Shown here piece after piece: positions 18,744 to 28,517 of a stretch of DNA of 64,000 bases. Numbering within the stretch: position 1 is the stretch's first letter; each line of letters opens with the position of its first letter. This DNA is from Eutrophovita brisbanensis (GTDB lineage Bacteria > Pseudomonadota > Gammaproteobacteria > Burkholderiales > Eutrophovitaceae). The DNA is taken from contig JAYQTM010000001.1 of assembly GCA_038147395.1 (NCBI GenBank), positions 1,674,001 through 1,738,000 on the forward strand, written 5' to 3'. Under the pieces are notes generated by a model, which saw only the letters and a list, made by a program, of their open reading frames with translations, had not been told where the DNA came from and ran no database searches. Both the position numbers and the translations under genes were made by a program.

Positions 18744-18764
18744 CGAGACACTCCCTCTAAAAGC

Positions 18765-20090
18765 TCAAGCATCAGGCCGACGCCTCGACCGATAACGCTT
18801 CCTTTTTTTCCTTGGACCACTCGGCCCACCCGATTCTTTCAAAACCCAGTCATCTCTCTCGATTGGATTTAATGTTTGAAATTGCTCCCACCATTCAACA
18901 AGTTGGGGATCAATCTCACCCACAATACCTCGGAGCTCTAGAAAGTCGTATCCCGCGCGAAACCGCGGGTGTCCTAACACACCAAGAGGGCGTTTACCCC
19001 GACGAAATAGCATCCGACCTTGTAACATCCAGATCTCTCGAATATCACCGATTAATCGCTTAGGAACAAATGTCTTAGCCATGTGGTCCGTGACCACGTT
19101 GACTGCTCTTGCAAGTTTACCCATAGGCTTTTTCTCATCCTCAGAAAAACCCCATGCTTCTCGCACATCCGGCCAAAAAACCGCAGCAAATAAAAATGCT
19201 GGCGAGACTGTTTTACCTCCATTGATGCGCTCATCAGTTCGACGAAATACCAATCGTAAAAACTCTCCATCCGCACCCTTGTCAACGACAGCGCTCATTT
19301 TTGGAAAAATAGATTGATGAAATCCGAACCGAACAAGCTGCTCAACCGAACGCAGTGATGCGCCGCTTTTTAGGATCTTCAAAAACTCATCATAGAGTCG
19401 TGCAGTGGGAACGTCATCCAGTAAATTAGCGAGCCGCTTGAACGGCACTCTCGTTTTTGAATCAATGGTTAACTCAAGCTTCTCCGATAGTCGAATGGCC
19501 CGTAGCATTCTCACCGGATCCTCTCGATAACGCTGCGTCGGGCTACCAATCATACGAAGAGTTCGTTGATGGACGTCCTCATACCCTTCGCAAAAGTCTA
19601 GTATGTCACCGGAGATCGGATCATAAAAAAGAGCGTTGACCGTAAAGTCTCGGCGAATCGCATCATCATCAATGGTCCCGAACGTATTGTCTCTGACGAG
19701 CCGTCCTTTCCGGTCCTGTGTGCCCTCCCCATTCTGATGCGGCGCCCTGTATGTCGAGACCTCAACGAGTTCTCGACCACAACGGACATGAACCAATCTG
19801 AAACGACGCCCTATGATCCGAGATTGACGAAAAAGCGCCCGAACCTCCTCGGGGGTCGCGTCTGTTACAACGTCAAAGTCTTTCGGCTCACGGCCTAGCA
19901 ACAGGTCTCTAACAGCACCACCGACAATATAAGCTTCGAATCCGCTTCGCTGGAGCGTTTTAACGATTCGGATCGCGCAAGGGCTAATCAACTCTTCTTT
20001 TACCCCATGCTCAGCGCGAGCAATACGTCTGCGATTGACAGCCGAGTTATTTTTGTCGCCAATCAGTTTTCGGATTAGCTTTTTAATCAT
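18765..20090 (-). CDS. pcnB: poly(A) polymerase I
   Basis: A 441-residue member of the class II nucleotidyltransferase family that adds A tails to RNA. The N-terminal half has GGAVRDLLLGREPKDFDVV (nucleotide-binding GG and catalytic Asp pair) and RRDFTVNALFYDP, which holds the third Asp. RYREDPVRMLRAIRLSEKL marks the neck domain. The C-terminus is strongly basic (KKRKRYRSRRR), as is usual for PcnB as opposed to CCA-adding enzymes. It is followed by folK. Confidence 0.94.
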   Translation of the reverse strand: MIKKLIRKLIGDKNNSAVNRRRIARAEHGVKEELISPCAIRIVKTLQRSGFEAYIVGGAVRDLLLGREPKDFDVVTDATPEEVRALFRQSRIIGRRFRLVHVRCGRELVEVSTYRAPHQNGEGTQDRKGRLVRDNTFGTIDDDAIRRDFTVNALFYDPISGDILDFCEGYEDVHQRTLRMIGSPTQRYREDPVRMLRAIRLSEKLELTIDSKTRVPFKRLANLLDDVPTARLYDEFLKILKSGASLRSVEQLVRFGFHQSIFPKMSAVVDKGADGEFLRLVFRRTDERINGGKTVSPAFLFAAVFWPDVREAWGFSEDEKKPMGKLARAVNVVTDHMAKTFVPKRLIGDIREIWMLQGRMLFRRGKRPLGVLGHPRFRAGYDFLELRGIVGEIDPQLVEWWEQFQTLNPIERDDWVLKESGGPSGPRKKRKRYRSRRRPDA

Positions 20091-20156
20091 AAAAATGTAT
20101 GTTCATCAAAACGGCACGTCGCTCAAACCGACGCTGATTATATCCCAGACAACATC

Positions 20157-20912
20157 TCAACCAGGGGTGAATAATGCTTGCCCCTGATCCTCAATCCTGC
20201 GAAACGAAGTCTGGTAGAGACGATTCAGGTTCTCTATTGTCAACATCTCATTTTTTTCACCAAGCTCTACCGTCCCGTCTTCAAATATCATCAATACATG
20301 AGTAAAAAAATGACTCACCACATTGATGTCATGAACCACCATCATCGATGCATGATTTTTTGTTTCGATCACACGATTGACCCACGACAGAAAGATCGCC
20401 TGAGCACGGTAATCTAAATTCTCTAGTGGCTCATCCCAGAGGAATAGCTCTGGAGTCTGCGCTATCAGGCTAGCCAAGCGAGCCCGCTGGCGCTCCCCTC
20501 CGGATAACGATCGATACAAACGGTGGCTCATTGATTTCATATCCACCTGACTCAGTGCATCGAAGACCACATCATCGTCCTCGACTGACCATGCAGTGCT
20601 CGCGTGCGCGAAACGACCCAATCGCACATACTCACTCACATTTCCCCAAAAATTAAGCTCTTCGAATTGGGGCAATAGCCCAACACGGACAGCCAACTCT
20701 TTTTGACTCATCTGGGTTATCGGCTCGTCATGAATCCGCACAGAACCCTCTGCGGGTTTGCGTAGGCCAGACACCAGTGACAACAGCGTTGATTTTCCCG
20801 AGCCATTTGGCCCAATGATCGCCCAACTCTCTCCCTCAGATACCCTAAAACTAAGGTGACTGAAGAGCGTTTTGTGACCTACTGCTGCACAGATGTCATC
20901 GACCTCGAGCAT
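20157..20912 (-). CDS. FecCD-type importer ATP-binding protein (iron-siderophore / cobalamin class)
   Basis: A 251-residue ABC ATPase of the iron-chelate/B12 class. It has Walker A GPNGSGKST, signature SLSGGERQR, Walker B LFLWDEPLENLD and the switch His in MVVHDIN. It overlaps the permease gene by 17 bases. The DEPLENLD motif differs slightly from the common DEPTSHLD. No periplasmic binding-protein gene is near, so the ligand (siderophore, haem or cobalamin) cannot be inferred. Confidence 0.9.
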   Translation of the reverse strand: MLEVDDICAAVGHKTLFSHLSFRVSEGESWAIIGPNGSGKSTLLSLVSGLRKPAEGSVRIHDEPITQMSQKELAVRVGLLPQFEELNFWGNVSEYVRLGRFAHASTAWSVEDDDVVFDALSQVDMKSMSHRLYRSLSGGERQRARLASLIAQTPELFLWDEPLENLDYRAQAIFLSWVNRVIETKNHASMMVVHDINVVSHFFTHVLMIFEDGTVELGEKNEMLTIENLNRLYQTSFRRIEDQGQALFTPG

Positions 20913-21879
20913 AGTCTTTTCTGTTCAGGAGATAAATTAATATCGGAACACCGAGAATTGCAGTAATCGCTCCAACAGGCAGTTGAATAGGAGCCCAAGC
21001 CGAACGTGCAAGCGTATCGGCAATCGCGACCATCGCACCTCCGACGAAAGCGGCCAGCGGTACTAGTTTTTGATGCTGCCAAACCCCAATCATCCTCACC
21101 ATGTGAGGAACGACAAGTCCGATGAATCCGATTGCACCGGCCTCGACAACGACCACAGCCGAAGCCATCGCGGCAAGAACGTAAATCGCGACCTCCATGC
21201 GACGAACTGATACTCCGATCGCCCTAGCTCTCTCTGAACCGAGGGACAGCACATCCAGACCTCGACCGTAAAAAACCGAAAAAATGAGGATCACAAAAAA
21301 CATCACAACCGAAATCAAACGCGGCTCAGCGTAGGTCAAATCACCCATCATCCAGAACAACATGCCCTTCATCATCTCAGGCGGAGAAAGAACGAGAATT
21401 AGACTAATCACCGCATTCAACCCAGCCGAGACCATCACCCCAGTCAATATCAGCCTGTATGGGTTCCAACCAGACCCTGCGTTGGACAATACGGCCACGG
21501 AGACGACCACAATTGCGGCGCCGATGAAACCACCAACAAGTGTGCTGACACCCAACGCAAACGACATTGACATCAGCACCCCGAGCGACGCACCGCTAGA
21601 AATGCCAAAAATATACGGGTCAGCAAGTGGGTTACGCAACAGCGTTTGAAGCAAGCAACCGGACATCGCTAGCAATGCGCCGGACATAAATGCCACTAGG
21701 ACTCTAGGAAACCGAAGCTGCGACAAGACAACCCAGTGAACATTGTCTCGACTGCGAATCGCCTCCAGAATTTCTACTGTGGATAGATCAATGCTCCCGA
21801 ATGCAACGCAGACGAGTGCTGAAACGACACACACCAAACCCACCCAGAATATTCGCGGCAAAGTCAAATCGGTCGACAT
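20896..21879 (-). CDS. FecCD-family ABC transporter permease
   Basis: A 327-residue inner-membrane permease of the BtuC/FecCD family with about ten membrane segments. Family markers are PRVLVAFMSGALLAMSG, LLQTLLRNPLADPYIFGISS near residues 75-95 and IGFIGLVVPHMVRM near residue 255. It pairs with the overlapping ATPase. The binding protein is absent from the window, so the unit is incomplete as seen. Confidence 0.92.
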   Translation of the reverse strand: MSTDLTLPRIFWVGLVCVVSALVCVAFGSIDLSTVEILEAIRSRDNVHWVVLSQLRFPRVLVAFMSGALLAMSGCLLQTLLRNPLADPYIFGISSGASLGVLMSMSFALGVSTLVGGFIGAAIVVVSVAVLSNAGSGWNPYRLILTGVMVSAGLNAVISLILVLSPPEMMKGMLFWMMGDLTYAEPRLISVVMFFVILIFSVFYGRGLDVLSLGSERARAIGVSVRRMEVAIYVLAAMASAVVVVEAGAIGFIGLVVPHMVRMIGVWQHQKLVPLAAFVGGAMVAIADTLARSAWAPIQLPVGAITAILGVPILIYLLNRKDYARGR

Positions 21880-21892
21880 GCTCTGCGCAACA

Positions 21893-22552
21893 TCACCGAT
21901 GAAGAGTCAGCTGCTCCCAACCTAGCTTGGACGCATGCTCCTTGAGCTTTGGATCGGGGTCGACAACAACTGGTCGATCGACCATTTCTAAAAGCGGCAG
22001 ATCGTTGATCGAGTCACTGTAAAAAAGTGTTTCATCAAAACTACTCAAACTGAGACCAAGGGACTCAAGCCACGCGTCCACGCGCTTTACTTTTCCTTCT
22101 CGAAATGATGGAATCCCAGTCACGCCACCAGTAAATTGTTGTTCTATCTCCTCTGGCTCGGTTGCGATGAGATTCTTGATGCCGAACTCGGAAACGATAG
22201 GTCTCGTGATAAAGGAATTCGTTGCGGTGACGACTGCAATCAAGTTGCCCGAAAACTCCTCGACCAGCGCTCTCGCTTGAGCACTCATCATTGGCCTGAT
22301 TTTTTCTTGCATAAATCTCTCATGCCAGGTGTCGAGCTGTGCCCTCGGATACAAGCTGAGGGGCTTCAATTGAAAATCTAAGAATTCCTGAATGTTCAAT
22401 GTCCCTGCTTGATACGCAGCGTAAAATTCTTGATTCCTCGCCTCATACTCCGTGCGGTCTAGCACCCCTACATCGATCAAAAACTGCGCCCACTCATAAT
22501 CGCTATCACCAGACAAAAGCGTGTTATCGAGATCAAATAAAACCAACTTCAT
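21893..22552 (-). CDS. HAD-IB family phosphatase (SerB-like)
   Basis: A 219-residue haloacid-dehalogenase hydrolase. Motif I is LFDLDNTLL with the nucleophile and acid/base Asp, motif II lies in VVTATNSFI, and motif III/IV is YSDSINDLPLLEMV. The helical cap lies between motifs I and II, as in subfamily IB (phosphoserine-phosphatase-like). The substrate is a small phosphate ester not identifiable here. It lies between hda and the FecCD importer, all on the minus strand. Confidence 0.87.
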   Translation of the reverse strand: MKLVLFDLDNTLLSGDSDYEWAQFLIDVGVLDRTEYEARNQEFYAAYQAGTLNIQEFLDFQLKPLSLYPRAQLDTWHERFMQEKIRPMMSAQARALVEEFSGNLIAVVTATNSFITRPIVSEFGIKNLIATEPEEIEQQFTGGVTGIPSFREGKVKRVDAWLESLGLSLSSFDETLFYSDSINDLPLLEMVDRPVVVDPDPKLKEHASKLGWEQLTLHR

Positions 22553-22594
22553 CGAGAATCCTTAGTGACTAAGCCTTCATTAACATATGACATT

Positions 22595-23257
22595 TTAATC
22601 GTTAAGACCAAGAAACGACTTGACCAGAGGGATTGTGATTGGCCGCTTAGACTCGAGTGAATACCGCTCCAAACCATCGATTAAAGCCATCAAATAAGAC
22701 ATCTCTCTCGAGTAGTGGTTGAGAACAAACGTAATCACATCAGAGGGTATCGAGAACCCCCGACTAACCGTATAGTCGCTTAAAGCCACCCTCTTGTGGC
22801 TGTCTGATAACGCAGTCACCTGGTACACCAACCCCCAACTCAAACGCGTGACCACGTCTTGCCTGATCGCGAGGTTTGATATAGGTTGATCCCCAGTCGC
22901 AACCAGCAACGCATTCGCGTCTCGTGCTGCGTTGAAATAATTGAAAAACTTCACCTGATCAGCATCGTTTAACCGATGAATGTCATCAAATAAAATCATA
23001 GAGCGCGGTGTAATCTCCTCAGGAGCACGAGCTAAATCAACGATTGGCATCCAGAGAGACGAACCACATCGTGCGAGACATGCCTTGATTAAGTGTGACT
23101 TCCCAGAACCGGCTTGTCCCCAGAGGTAGAAACTGCCGCCCTCCCCTTGTGCTACGGATCGCGTCAGAGAACTCACCAGTTCACGATTTTCCCCGACGAC
23201 AAAGTTATCAAACGATGGCTCAGGAGGAGGTTGTAACTCGAACGCAAGCTGACGCAT
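22595..23257 (-). CDS. hda: DnaA regulatory inactivator Hda
   Basis: A 220-residue protein with only the AAA+ domain of DnaA and no DNA-binding domain IV. It shows the short N-terminal QLAFELQPPPEPSFDNFV, which contains the clamp-binding QLAFEL, then Walker A GQAGSGKSH, Walker B ILFDDIH and an Arg-finger region in VVTRLSWGLVYQV. Hda with the sliding clamp stimulates ATP hydrolysis by DnaA and so limits re-initiation. It diverges from purM. Confidence 0.93.
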   Translation of the reverse strand: MRQLAFELQPPPEPSFDNFVVGENRELVSSLTRSVAQGEGGSFYLWGQAGSGKSHLIKACLARCGSSLWMPIVDLARAPEEITPRSMILFDDIHRLNDADQVKFFNYFNAARDANALLVATGDQPISNLAIRQDVVTRLSWGLVYQVTALSDSHKRVALSDYTVSRGFSIPSDVITFVLNHYSREMSYLMALIDGLERYSLESKRPITIPLVKSFLGLND

Positions 23258-23475
23258 CGATTATCGCTCCGCGCACGTCATATGAAGCAGCAGTTTGGCC
23301 AATAGACTCACCACGTTTATTTTTTGCAATAAAAGCTGGACGACTTTCTGTAAAATTCGCCTTATCCGGTCGATAATTCTATCAGGGAGCTGATGACACC
23401 CGAACGGTTCTTCTCTTGATCGACTTAAAGAATGATCCACACCCACGGAATTTGGGAACTACGAAAAGAAAACAC

Positions 23476-24516
23476 GTGACAGACGAAAAACTCTCATACA
23501 AAGAAGCTGGAGTCGATATCGATGCTGGCGAGGCCTTAATCGACAACATTAAACCGCTTGCCGCAAAAACGAGACGGAGTGGCTTACTTGGAGGAATCGG
23601 AGGATTCGGCGCGCTTTTCGAGATTCCCGATCATTTTCAATCGCCGGTACTCGTGACGGGCACAGACGGCGTCGGAACAAAACTGAAGCTCGCTTTTGAA
23701 CTCGACCAACATGACACGATTGGCATCGATCTCGTCGCAATGAGTGTGAACGACATTCTCGTGCAAGGTGCAGAACCGCTTTTCTTTCTCGATTATTTCT
23801 CCTGCGGAAAACTCGACGTCACTCGTGCCACATCTGTAATATCTGGGATCGCAAAAGGGTGTGAGATTTCAGGTTGCGCGCTCATCGGCGGAGAGACTGC
23901 AGAAATGCCCGGAATGTATGCCGGAGAAGAATATGATCTCGCTGGATTTGCCGTCGGCGCGGTTGAAAAAGATCAAATCATCACAGGGGAGTCGATAAAA
24001 CCGGGGGATGTCTTACTCGGACTTGCCAGCAGTGGCGCTCACTCCAACGGGTATTCACTGATTAGGAAAATCATTGAGCGTGTCGACGCATCACTTGATA
24101 CTGATATCGATGGGGTAACACTTGGTAAAAGACTGATTGAACCAACGAAAATTTACGTCCCGTCGATCCTTCAGGCATTAGAAACAAAATCGATAAAAGG
24201 CTTAGCGCACATCACGGGCGGGGGCATTATTGAAAATATCCCGAGGATATTGCCTCATGACGTTGTCGCAGAGGTTGATGTCACATCATGGCCCAGAGGC
24301 GCTCTTTTCGATTGGCTGCAAGCCAATGGAAACGTCGACCAAGAAGAAATGCTCCGCGTGTTCAACTGTGGCATTGGTATGGTGGTCGTGCTCGATCCGT
24401 CGGATGTAGATGCGATTTCCTCGATTTTCACTGAACGAGGAGAACGAGTTTTTAAAATTGGGACCGTACAGAGTAGACGAGACAACGAGCACCAAACTCG
24501 CCTGCTTAACATGTGA
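23476..24516 (+). CDS. purM: phosphoribosylformylglycinamidine cyclo-ligase
   Basis: The enzyme makes aminoimidazole ribonucleotide in purine synthesis. Conserved stretches are YKEAGVDIDAGE, GGFGALFEIP, VTGTDGVGTKLK, DIVLVQGAEPLFFLDY-like sequence, GGETAEMPGMY and HITGGGIIENIPR. GTG at 23476 (VTDEKLSYKEAG, 346 residues) is chosen because it sits at the family's usual N-terminus. An in-frame start at 23416 would add 20 unconserved residues. The stop is 17 bases before the purN ATG. Confidence 0.95.
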   Translation: MTDEKLSYKEAGVDIDAGEALIDNIKPLAAKTRRSGLLGGIGGFGALFEIPDHFQSPVLVTGTDGVGTKLKLAFELDQHDTIGIDLVAMSVNDILVQGAEPLFFLDYFSCGKLDVTRATSVISGIAKGCEISGCALIGGETAEMPGMYAGEEYDLAGFAVGAVEKDQIITGESIKPGDVLLGLASSGAHSNGYSLIRKIIERVDASLDTDIDGVTLGKRLIEPTKIYVPSILQALETKSIKGLAHITGGGIIENIPRILPHDVVAEVDVTSWPRGALFDWLQANGNVDQEEMLRVFNCGIGMVVVLDPSDVDAISSIFTERGERVFKIGTVQSRRDNEHQTRLLNM

Positions 24517-24533
24517 GGAGCCAAAACGATTTT

Positions 24534-25160
24534 ATGAAAAACATCGTGATTCTCATCTCCGGTCGTGGCTCCAACATGGAAGCCTTATTAAAGGCGCGAC
24601 TGTCATGTGAGGTCAAGTGTGTCATCAGTAACAGACCTGATGCCGCAGGACTAGAAACGGCGAAAATGTGTGGCATTGACACCCGGGTTCTGGATCATAA
24701 AGAGTTTAGTGACAGAGAAACTTACGACAATGCGTTAGCAACGCTGGTGGAATCGTTCAAACCAGACTTAGTGGTGCTCGCGGGATTCATGAGAATACTG
24801 ACGCCTCATTTCATATCGCGCTTTGAAGGAAAAATTCTTAATATCCACCCGTCCCTATTACCGTCATTTCAGGGACTCAATACACACCGTAGAGCGATAG
24901 AGATGGGGGTCAAAGTGCATGGTTGCACTGTGCATATTGTCACCCCTGACTTAGACGACGGACCGATTATTGCTCAAGCTGCAACGAGAGTGAATCAAGC
25001 AGATACGGAAGACACATTGGCGTCGAAGGTACTCAAGCTCGAGCATCACATTTTTCCTAAAGCGGTGGAGTGGATGCTGACTGGAAGTTGCAGGTTAGAG
25101 GGAGACAAAATAACGCGAGATGCGACTTTAGAATCCGAGGGGTTACTATTTGTCGACTGA
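24534..25160 (+). CDS. purN: phosphoribosylglycinamide formyltransferase
   Basis: About 208 residues. It transfers formyl from 10-formyl-tetrahydrofolate to GAR. It begins MKNIVILISGRGSNMEAL and has the catalytic Asn-His in ILNIHPSLLPSFQG and the Asp in VTPDLDDGPIIAQA. ATG 24534 is preferred because its N-terminus fits the family. A GTG at 24513 overlaps the purM stop and would add seven residues. GAGGAG at 24515-24520 lies somewhat far from the ATG. Confidence 0.94.
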   Translation: MKNIVILISGRGSNMEALLKARLSCEVKCVISNRPDAAGLETAKMCGIDTRVLDHKEFSDRETYDNALATLVESFKPDLVVLAGFMRILTPHFISRFEGKILNIHPSLLPSFQGLNTHRRAIEMGVKVHGCTVHIVTPDLDDGPIIAQAATRVNQADTEDTLASKVLKLEHHIFPKAVEWMLTGSCRLEGDKITRDATLESEGLLFVD

Positions 25161-25181
25161 CACTCGGCACATTAGATTGTG

Positions 25182-25892
25182 ATGCTTCAAAAAATAATCA
25201 ATGTTTCAATCACTTTCATTTCGCTGTTTGCCCTGCACGTAGCCGGGCACGCTGCCGATTTTAAAAGTGCCGAAATCGTCTTTGAAGTACGAATGGGCAG
25301 CATGAAATTGGGGAAAGGGGTCGATCGTCTGACCCTAGATGGAACGCACTACACCCTCGTGAGCCAAGTTATTCCAAAAGGTCTCGCCTCGTTTTTCCTC
25401 GATAAAGTTGAAAGGGTCAGTCGAGGAACTGTGTCTGACGAGGGAATCAAACCCGACACATTCCAAGAGTCTGGAAATAAAAAGAAAGGTGAGAGTTTCG
25501 CGACGTTCGACTGGGTTAATCAAACCATTGAACTCGAGTCGAAAGACGGAAAACAAACGCTGCCACTTCCAGAGAGCACCATTGATCAAGCGTCATTGCC
25601 TTACACATTCGCCTTTAAAAACGAGGAGTCAAAGAGTGAATCGCTGCACATGACTGACGGCAGACGACTCAAAGAATACACGTACGAGCAAGGTGAGACG
25701 GCTAAGCTTTCAACGTCTCTGGGTGATATCAACACCACACATTACAAAAAGGTCGTCTCTGATGCCAACGACCGACAATTCGAATTTTGGCTATCCCACG
25801 CACACCAGATGTTGCCAGTAAAACTCCGATTCGTTGACAAGAAAGGGCGTGTCATTGAGTCATTTGTTACCCAGCTTCTTATCACTCAATGA
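25182..25892 (+). CDS. DUF3108 domain-containing periplasmic protein
   Basis: About 236 residues with a cleavable signal peptide (hydrophobic core ISLFALHVAGHA, cleavage near AGHA). The mature part is all beta-like, reads as a DUF3108 protein and has no catalytic motif. Proteins of this family sit after purMN in many gammaproteobacteria, but their role is unknown. The stop overlaps the rsmB start by four bases, suggesting coupled translation. A GTG directly upstream of the chosen ATG is an alternative start. Confidence 0.8.
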   Translation: MLQKIINVSITFISLFALHVAGHAADFKSAEIVFEVRMGSMKLGKGVDRLTLDGTHYTLVSQVIPKGLASFFLDKVERVSRGTVSDEGIKPDTFQESGNKKKGESFATFDWVNQTIELESKDGKQTLPLPESTIDQASLPYTFAFKNEESKSESLHMTDGRRLKEYTYEQGETAKLSTSLGDINTTHYKKVVSDANDRQFEFWLSHAHQMLPVKLRFVDKKGRVIESFVTQLLITQ

Positions 25893-27148
25893 ACGAACTT
25901 TCACCGAAGGTTTTCGAGGCGGCCGTAGAGGCAACCGAGAGCTTACTCAAATTCTCCCACCCCGCCGACAAATCACTGTCGTATTTTTTTCGTACACACA
26001 GAGAGTTGGGGTCCAAAGAGCGACCGCTTGTTGCTGATCTAGCGTACTCAGTCATTCGAAACAAAACGTATTTAGAAAAAACATCGAACTCTCAAGATCC
26101 TGAATCTCTTTGCCTCATCGCTCTGAACAAAATATTTGGGATTTCTTGGAAACACCTGCGATCGAAGCTTGGTAACCAACACAACAGCGAAATCGATAAC
26201 ATTTCGGCTGTCTCCGCGAGTCCGTTGAGCCCGAGCGAGCGGTTTTCACTCCCCGAGTGGATATGGGAAAAACTAGTCAGTCAGTATGGCGAGGAAAGAA
26301 CATCCGAACTGGCAAGATCGATGCTCTCGAAGGCATCTTTTGACCTTCGTGTGAATGAACTCAAAAGGCCTCGATCAGAGATCCTTAATGCACTCGCTGC
26401 GGAGGGCCTGGAGGTTAGCCCCACCCCGATATCAAAAACCGGAATCCGTTTATCGAGCAACGTAGGGCTACAAAAGCATCCATTATTTCTCGATGGATCG
26501 ATCGAGGTTCAGGACGAAGGCAGTCAAATTTTAGTAGATCTTGTCGGTGCGAAACGCGGGCAGATGGTTGTCGATTTTTGCGCCGGCGCAGGTGGCAAAA
26601 CCCTCGCTTTAGGAAGTGACATGAGGAGTACTGGGCGCCTCTATGCGTTTGATATATCGGCCAAACGACTCGAGCGATTCAAGCCACGTCTGAAACGGTC
26701 TGGACTATCCAACGTGCACCCGCAACTCATCGGGAGTGCGAAGGACCCAAGGCTGCAACGCCTTCACGGAAAAATAGACCGTGTGTTGATCGATGCCCCA
26801 TGTACTGGCCTGGGGACGCTGAGAAGGAACCCGGATATCAAGTGGAGACAAAAAAAGGAGGATTTAGCAGCACTTTGTGAGACACAACTGTCCATTTTGG
26901 GCGAAGCAAGTAAGCTCGCGAAAATCGGTGGCCGAATCGTCTACGCGACGTGCAGTCTTTTGAGAGAAGAAAATGAACAAGTTATTGAAAAATTTCTCTC
27001 TGCTCATCAGGGCCGCTATCAACTTGTCGACGTCTCAACAATCTTAAGTCACGATCAGCTCACGCTATCGAACCTGCCCTACTTAACCTTATCCCCCGAC
27101 ATTCACGACTGTGACGGTTTTTTTGCAGCTGTAATCGAAGCGATTTAA
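25889..27148 (+). CDS. rsmB: 16S rRNA (cytosine-967-C5)-methyltransferase, RsmB/NOP family
   Basis: A 419-residue protein with an N-terminal NusB-like RNA-binding domain (about residues 1-130). A Rossmann methyltransferase domain follows, with the SAM site DFCAGAGGKTLAL, the Cys in DAPCTGLGTLRRNPDIKWR that releases product, and the nucleophilic Cys in VYATCSLLREENE. These are the two NOL1/NOP2/Sun family cysteines. It is the last gene of purM-purN-DUF3108-rsmB. Confidence 0.92.
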   Translation: MNELSPKVFEAAVEATESLLKFSHPADKSLSYFFRTHRELGSKERPLVADLAYSVIRNKTYLEKTSNSQDPESLCLIALNKIFGISWKHLRSKLGNQHNSEIDNISAVSASPLSPSERFSLPEWIWEKLVSQYGEERTSELARSMLSKASFDLRVNELKRPRSEILNALAAEGLEVSPTPISKTGIRLSSNVGLQKHPLFLDGSIEVQDEGSQILVDLVGAKRGQMVVDFCAGAGGKTLALGSDMRSTGRLYAFDISAKRLERFKPRLKRSGLSNVHPQLIGSAKDPRLQRLHGKIDRVLIDAPCTGLGTLRRNPDIKWRQKKEDLAALCETQLSILGEASKLAKIGGRIVYATCSLLREENEQVIEKFLSAHQGRYQLVDVSTILSHDQLTLSNLPYLTLSPDIHDCDGFFAAVIEAI

Positions 27149-27262
27149 ACCAATCGAATATGCAACATATGGCACAAAACATGCCATAACCAACAAGATA
27201 TAGCGGTATTTTCGATGGGTTTGGTTTAAAATATTGCCAATGAAAACAAGTAAGGAAGACCA

Positions 27263-28453
27263 ATGGATTCGGGTTCGCAGACTGACTTTCTGAGTTGGAC
27301 CACAGGCCTAATCGATTTGCCTTGGTGGGGTTATATCGTTGTGGCGTTGGTCCTAACGCACATTACCATCGCCGCGGTAACAATCTACCTACATCGCCAC
27401 TCAGCGCACAGGGCTCTCGATCTTCACCCCATCATGTCGCACTTCTTTAGGTTTTGGCTCTGGCTGACAACCGGAATGGTCACGAAACAGTGGACGGCGA
27501 TTCACCGGAAGCACCACGCTCGTTGCGAAACTGATGATGATCCGCATAGCCCTCAAATGGTTGGCCTTCAAAAAGTTCTCTGGGAGGGTGCGGAGCTTTA
27601 CAAAGATGAGGCGAAGAACCAAGAGACGTTAGATAAATTTGGACACGGCACACCGAACGACTGGCTGGAAAACAACATCTACTCGAAACGCGAGCAATTA
27701 GGAATTGGCAGCATGTTCCTGATTGATGTCGTATTGTTTGGCCCAATCGGCATTACGATCTGGGCAGTCCAAATGATATGGATTCCTTTCTTTGCGGCCG
27801 GCGTGATCAATGGCGTGGGCCACGCAGTCGGTTACCGCAACTTTAACGTGAACGACGCCAGCACGAACATCAGCCCATGGGGAATCCTAATCGGTGGCGA
27901 AGAGTTACATAACAATCACCATGCGTACGCATCTTCGGCAAAACTATCTTCCAAGTGGTTTGAATTTGATATCGGCTGGTTCTACATTCGCGTGATGGAG
28001 CTCGTCGGCTTGGCTAAAGTCAAACGCCTCGCGGGAAAAATTGAGCTCTCTGGTGCTGGTGCAGTGGATGATAGAACACTGCAGGCGGTCATCACGCATC
28101 GCTGGGATGTCTTGGCCCAGTTCTCCAAATCGTTAAAGAGCACTTGCGTGGCTGAAATTAAGCGTGTCGCCGAAACACATCGCTTCAAGCGTCCAAATAT
28201 CACCAAGTGGTTAACTTTCGACAAAAAGTTTCTGAGTGATGGTGAAATAGCTCGTATTCAACAATTTACGGGTGAAAGCAAAACGTTAGCGACCATCGTC
28301 AGTATGCGTGATGAGCTGACAGAACTGTGGCTTAAATCGTCAGCCACGAAAGAACAACTGATTCATCAACTTGAGGACTGGTGTGTTCGAGCGGAACAAT
28401 CTGGCATTACCCCGCTTCAAGAGTTTTCATCTCGCTTAAGAAGATACGCCTAA
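27263..28453 (+). CDS. membrane fatty-acyl (delta-9 type) desaturase
   Basis: A 396-residue di-iron desaturase that puts a double bond into fatty-acyl chains, tuning membrane fluidity. The three histidine boxes are HRHSAHR (residues 44-50), HRKHH (81-85) and HNNHH (216-220), between hydrophobic segments near residues 20-42 and 150-185. AAGGAAG precedes the ATG. The last 120 residues are a soluble helical extension rich in Lys, Glu and Leu, longer than in plain acyl-CoA desaturases. A strong bidirectional terminator follows. Confidence 0.92.
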   Translation: MDSGSQTDFLSWTTGLIDLPWWGYIVVALVLTHITIAAVTIYLHRHSAHRALDLHPIMSHFFRFWLWLTTGMVTKQWTAIHRKHHARCETDDDPHSPQMVGLQKVLWEGAELYKDEAKNQETLDKFGHGTPNDWLENNIYSKREQLGIGSMFLIDVVLFGPIGITIWAVQMIWIPFFAAGVINGVGHAVGYRNFNVNDASTNISPWGILIGGEELHNNHHAYASSAKLSSKWFEFDIGWFYIRVMELVGLAKVKRLAGKIELSGAGAVDDRTLQAVITHRWDVLAQFSKSLKSTCVAEIKRVAETHRFKRPNITKWLTFDKKFLSDGEIARIQQFTGESKTLATIVSMRDELTELWLKSSATKEQLIHQLEDWCVRAEQSGITPLQEFSSRLRRYA

Positions 28454-28470
28454 AACGGACGGTCAGACAT

Positions 28471-28500
28471 AAAAAAACCCGCTCCGAGGCGGGTTTTTTT
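28471..28500. terminator. bidirectional rho-independent terminator
   Basis: A run of seven A, then stem CCCGC / GCGGG with a six-base loop, then seven T. It lies between the desaturase stop (28453) and the convergent rpmG stop (28518) and works in both directions. Confidence 0.92.
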
Positions 28501-28517
28501 ACAGCTTGAAACAGTGA

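Noticed and set aside
27169..27187. Inverted repeat ATGGCA / TGCCAT after rsmB as a terminator
   Set aside because: The stem is six bases and has no T-run.
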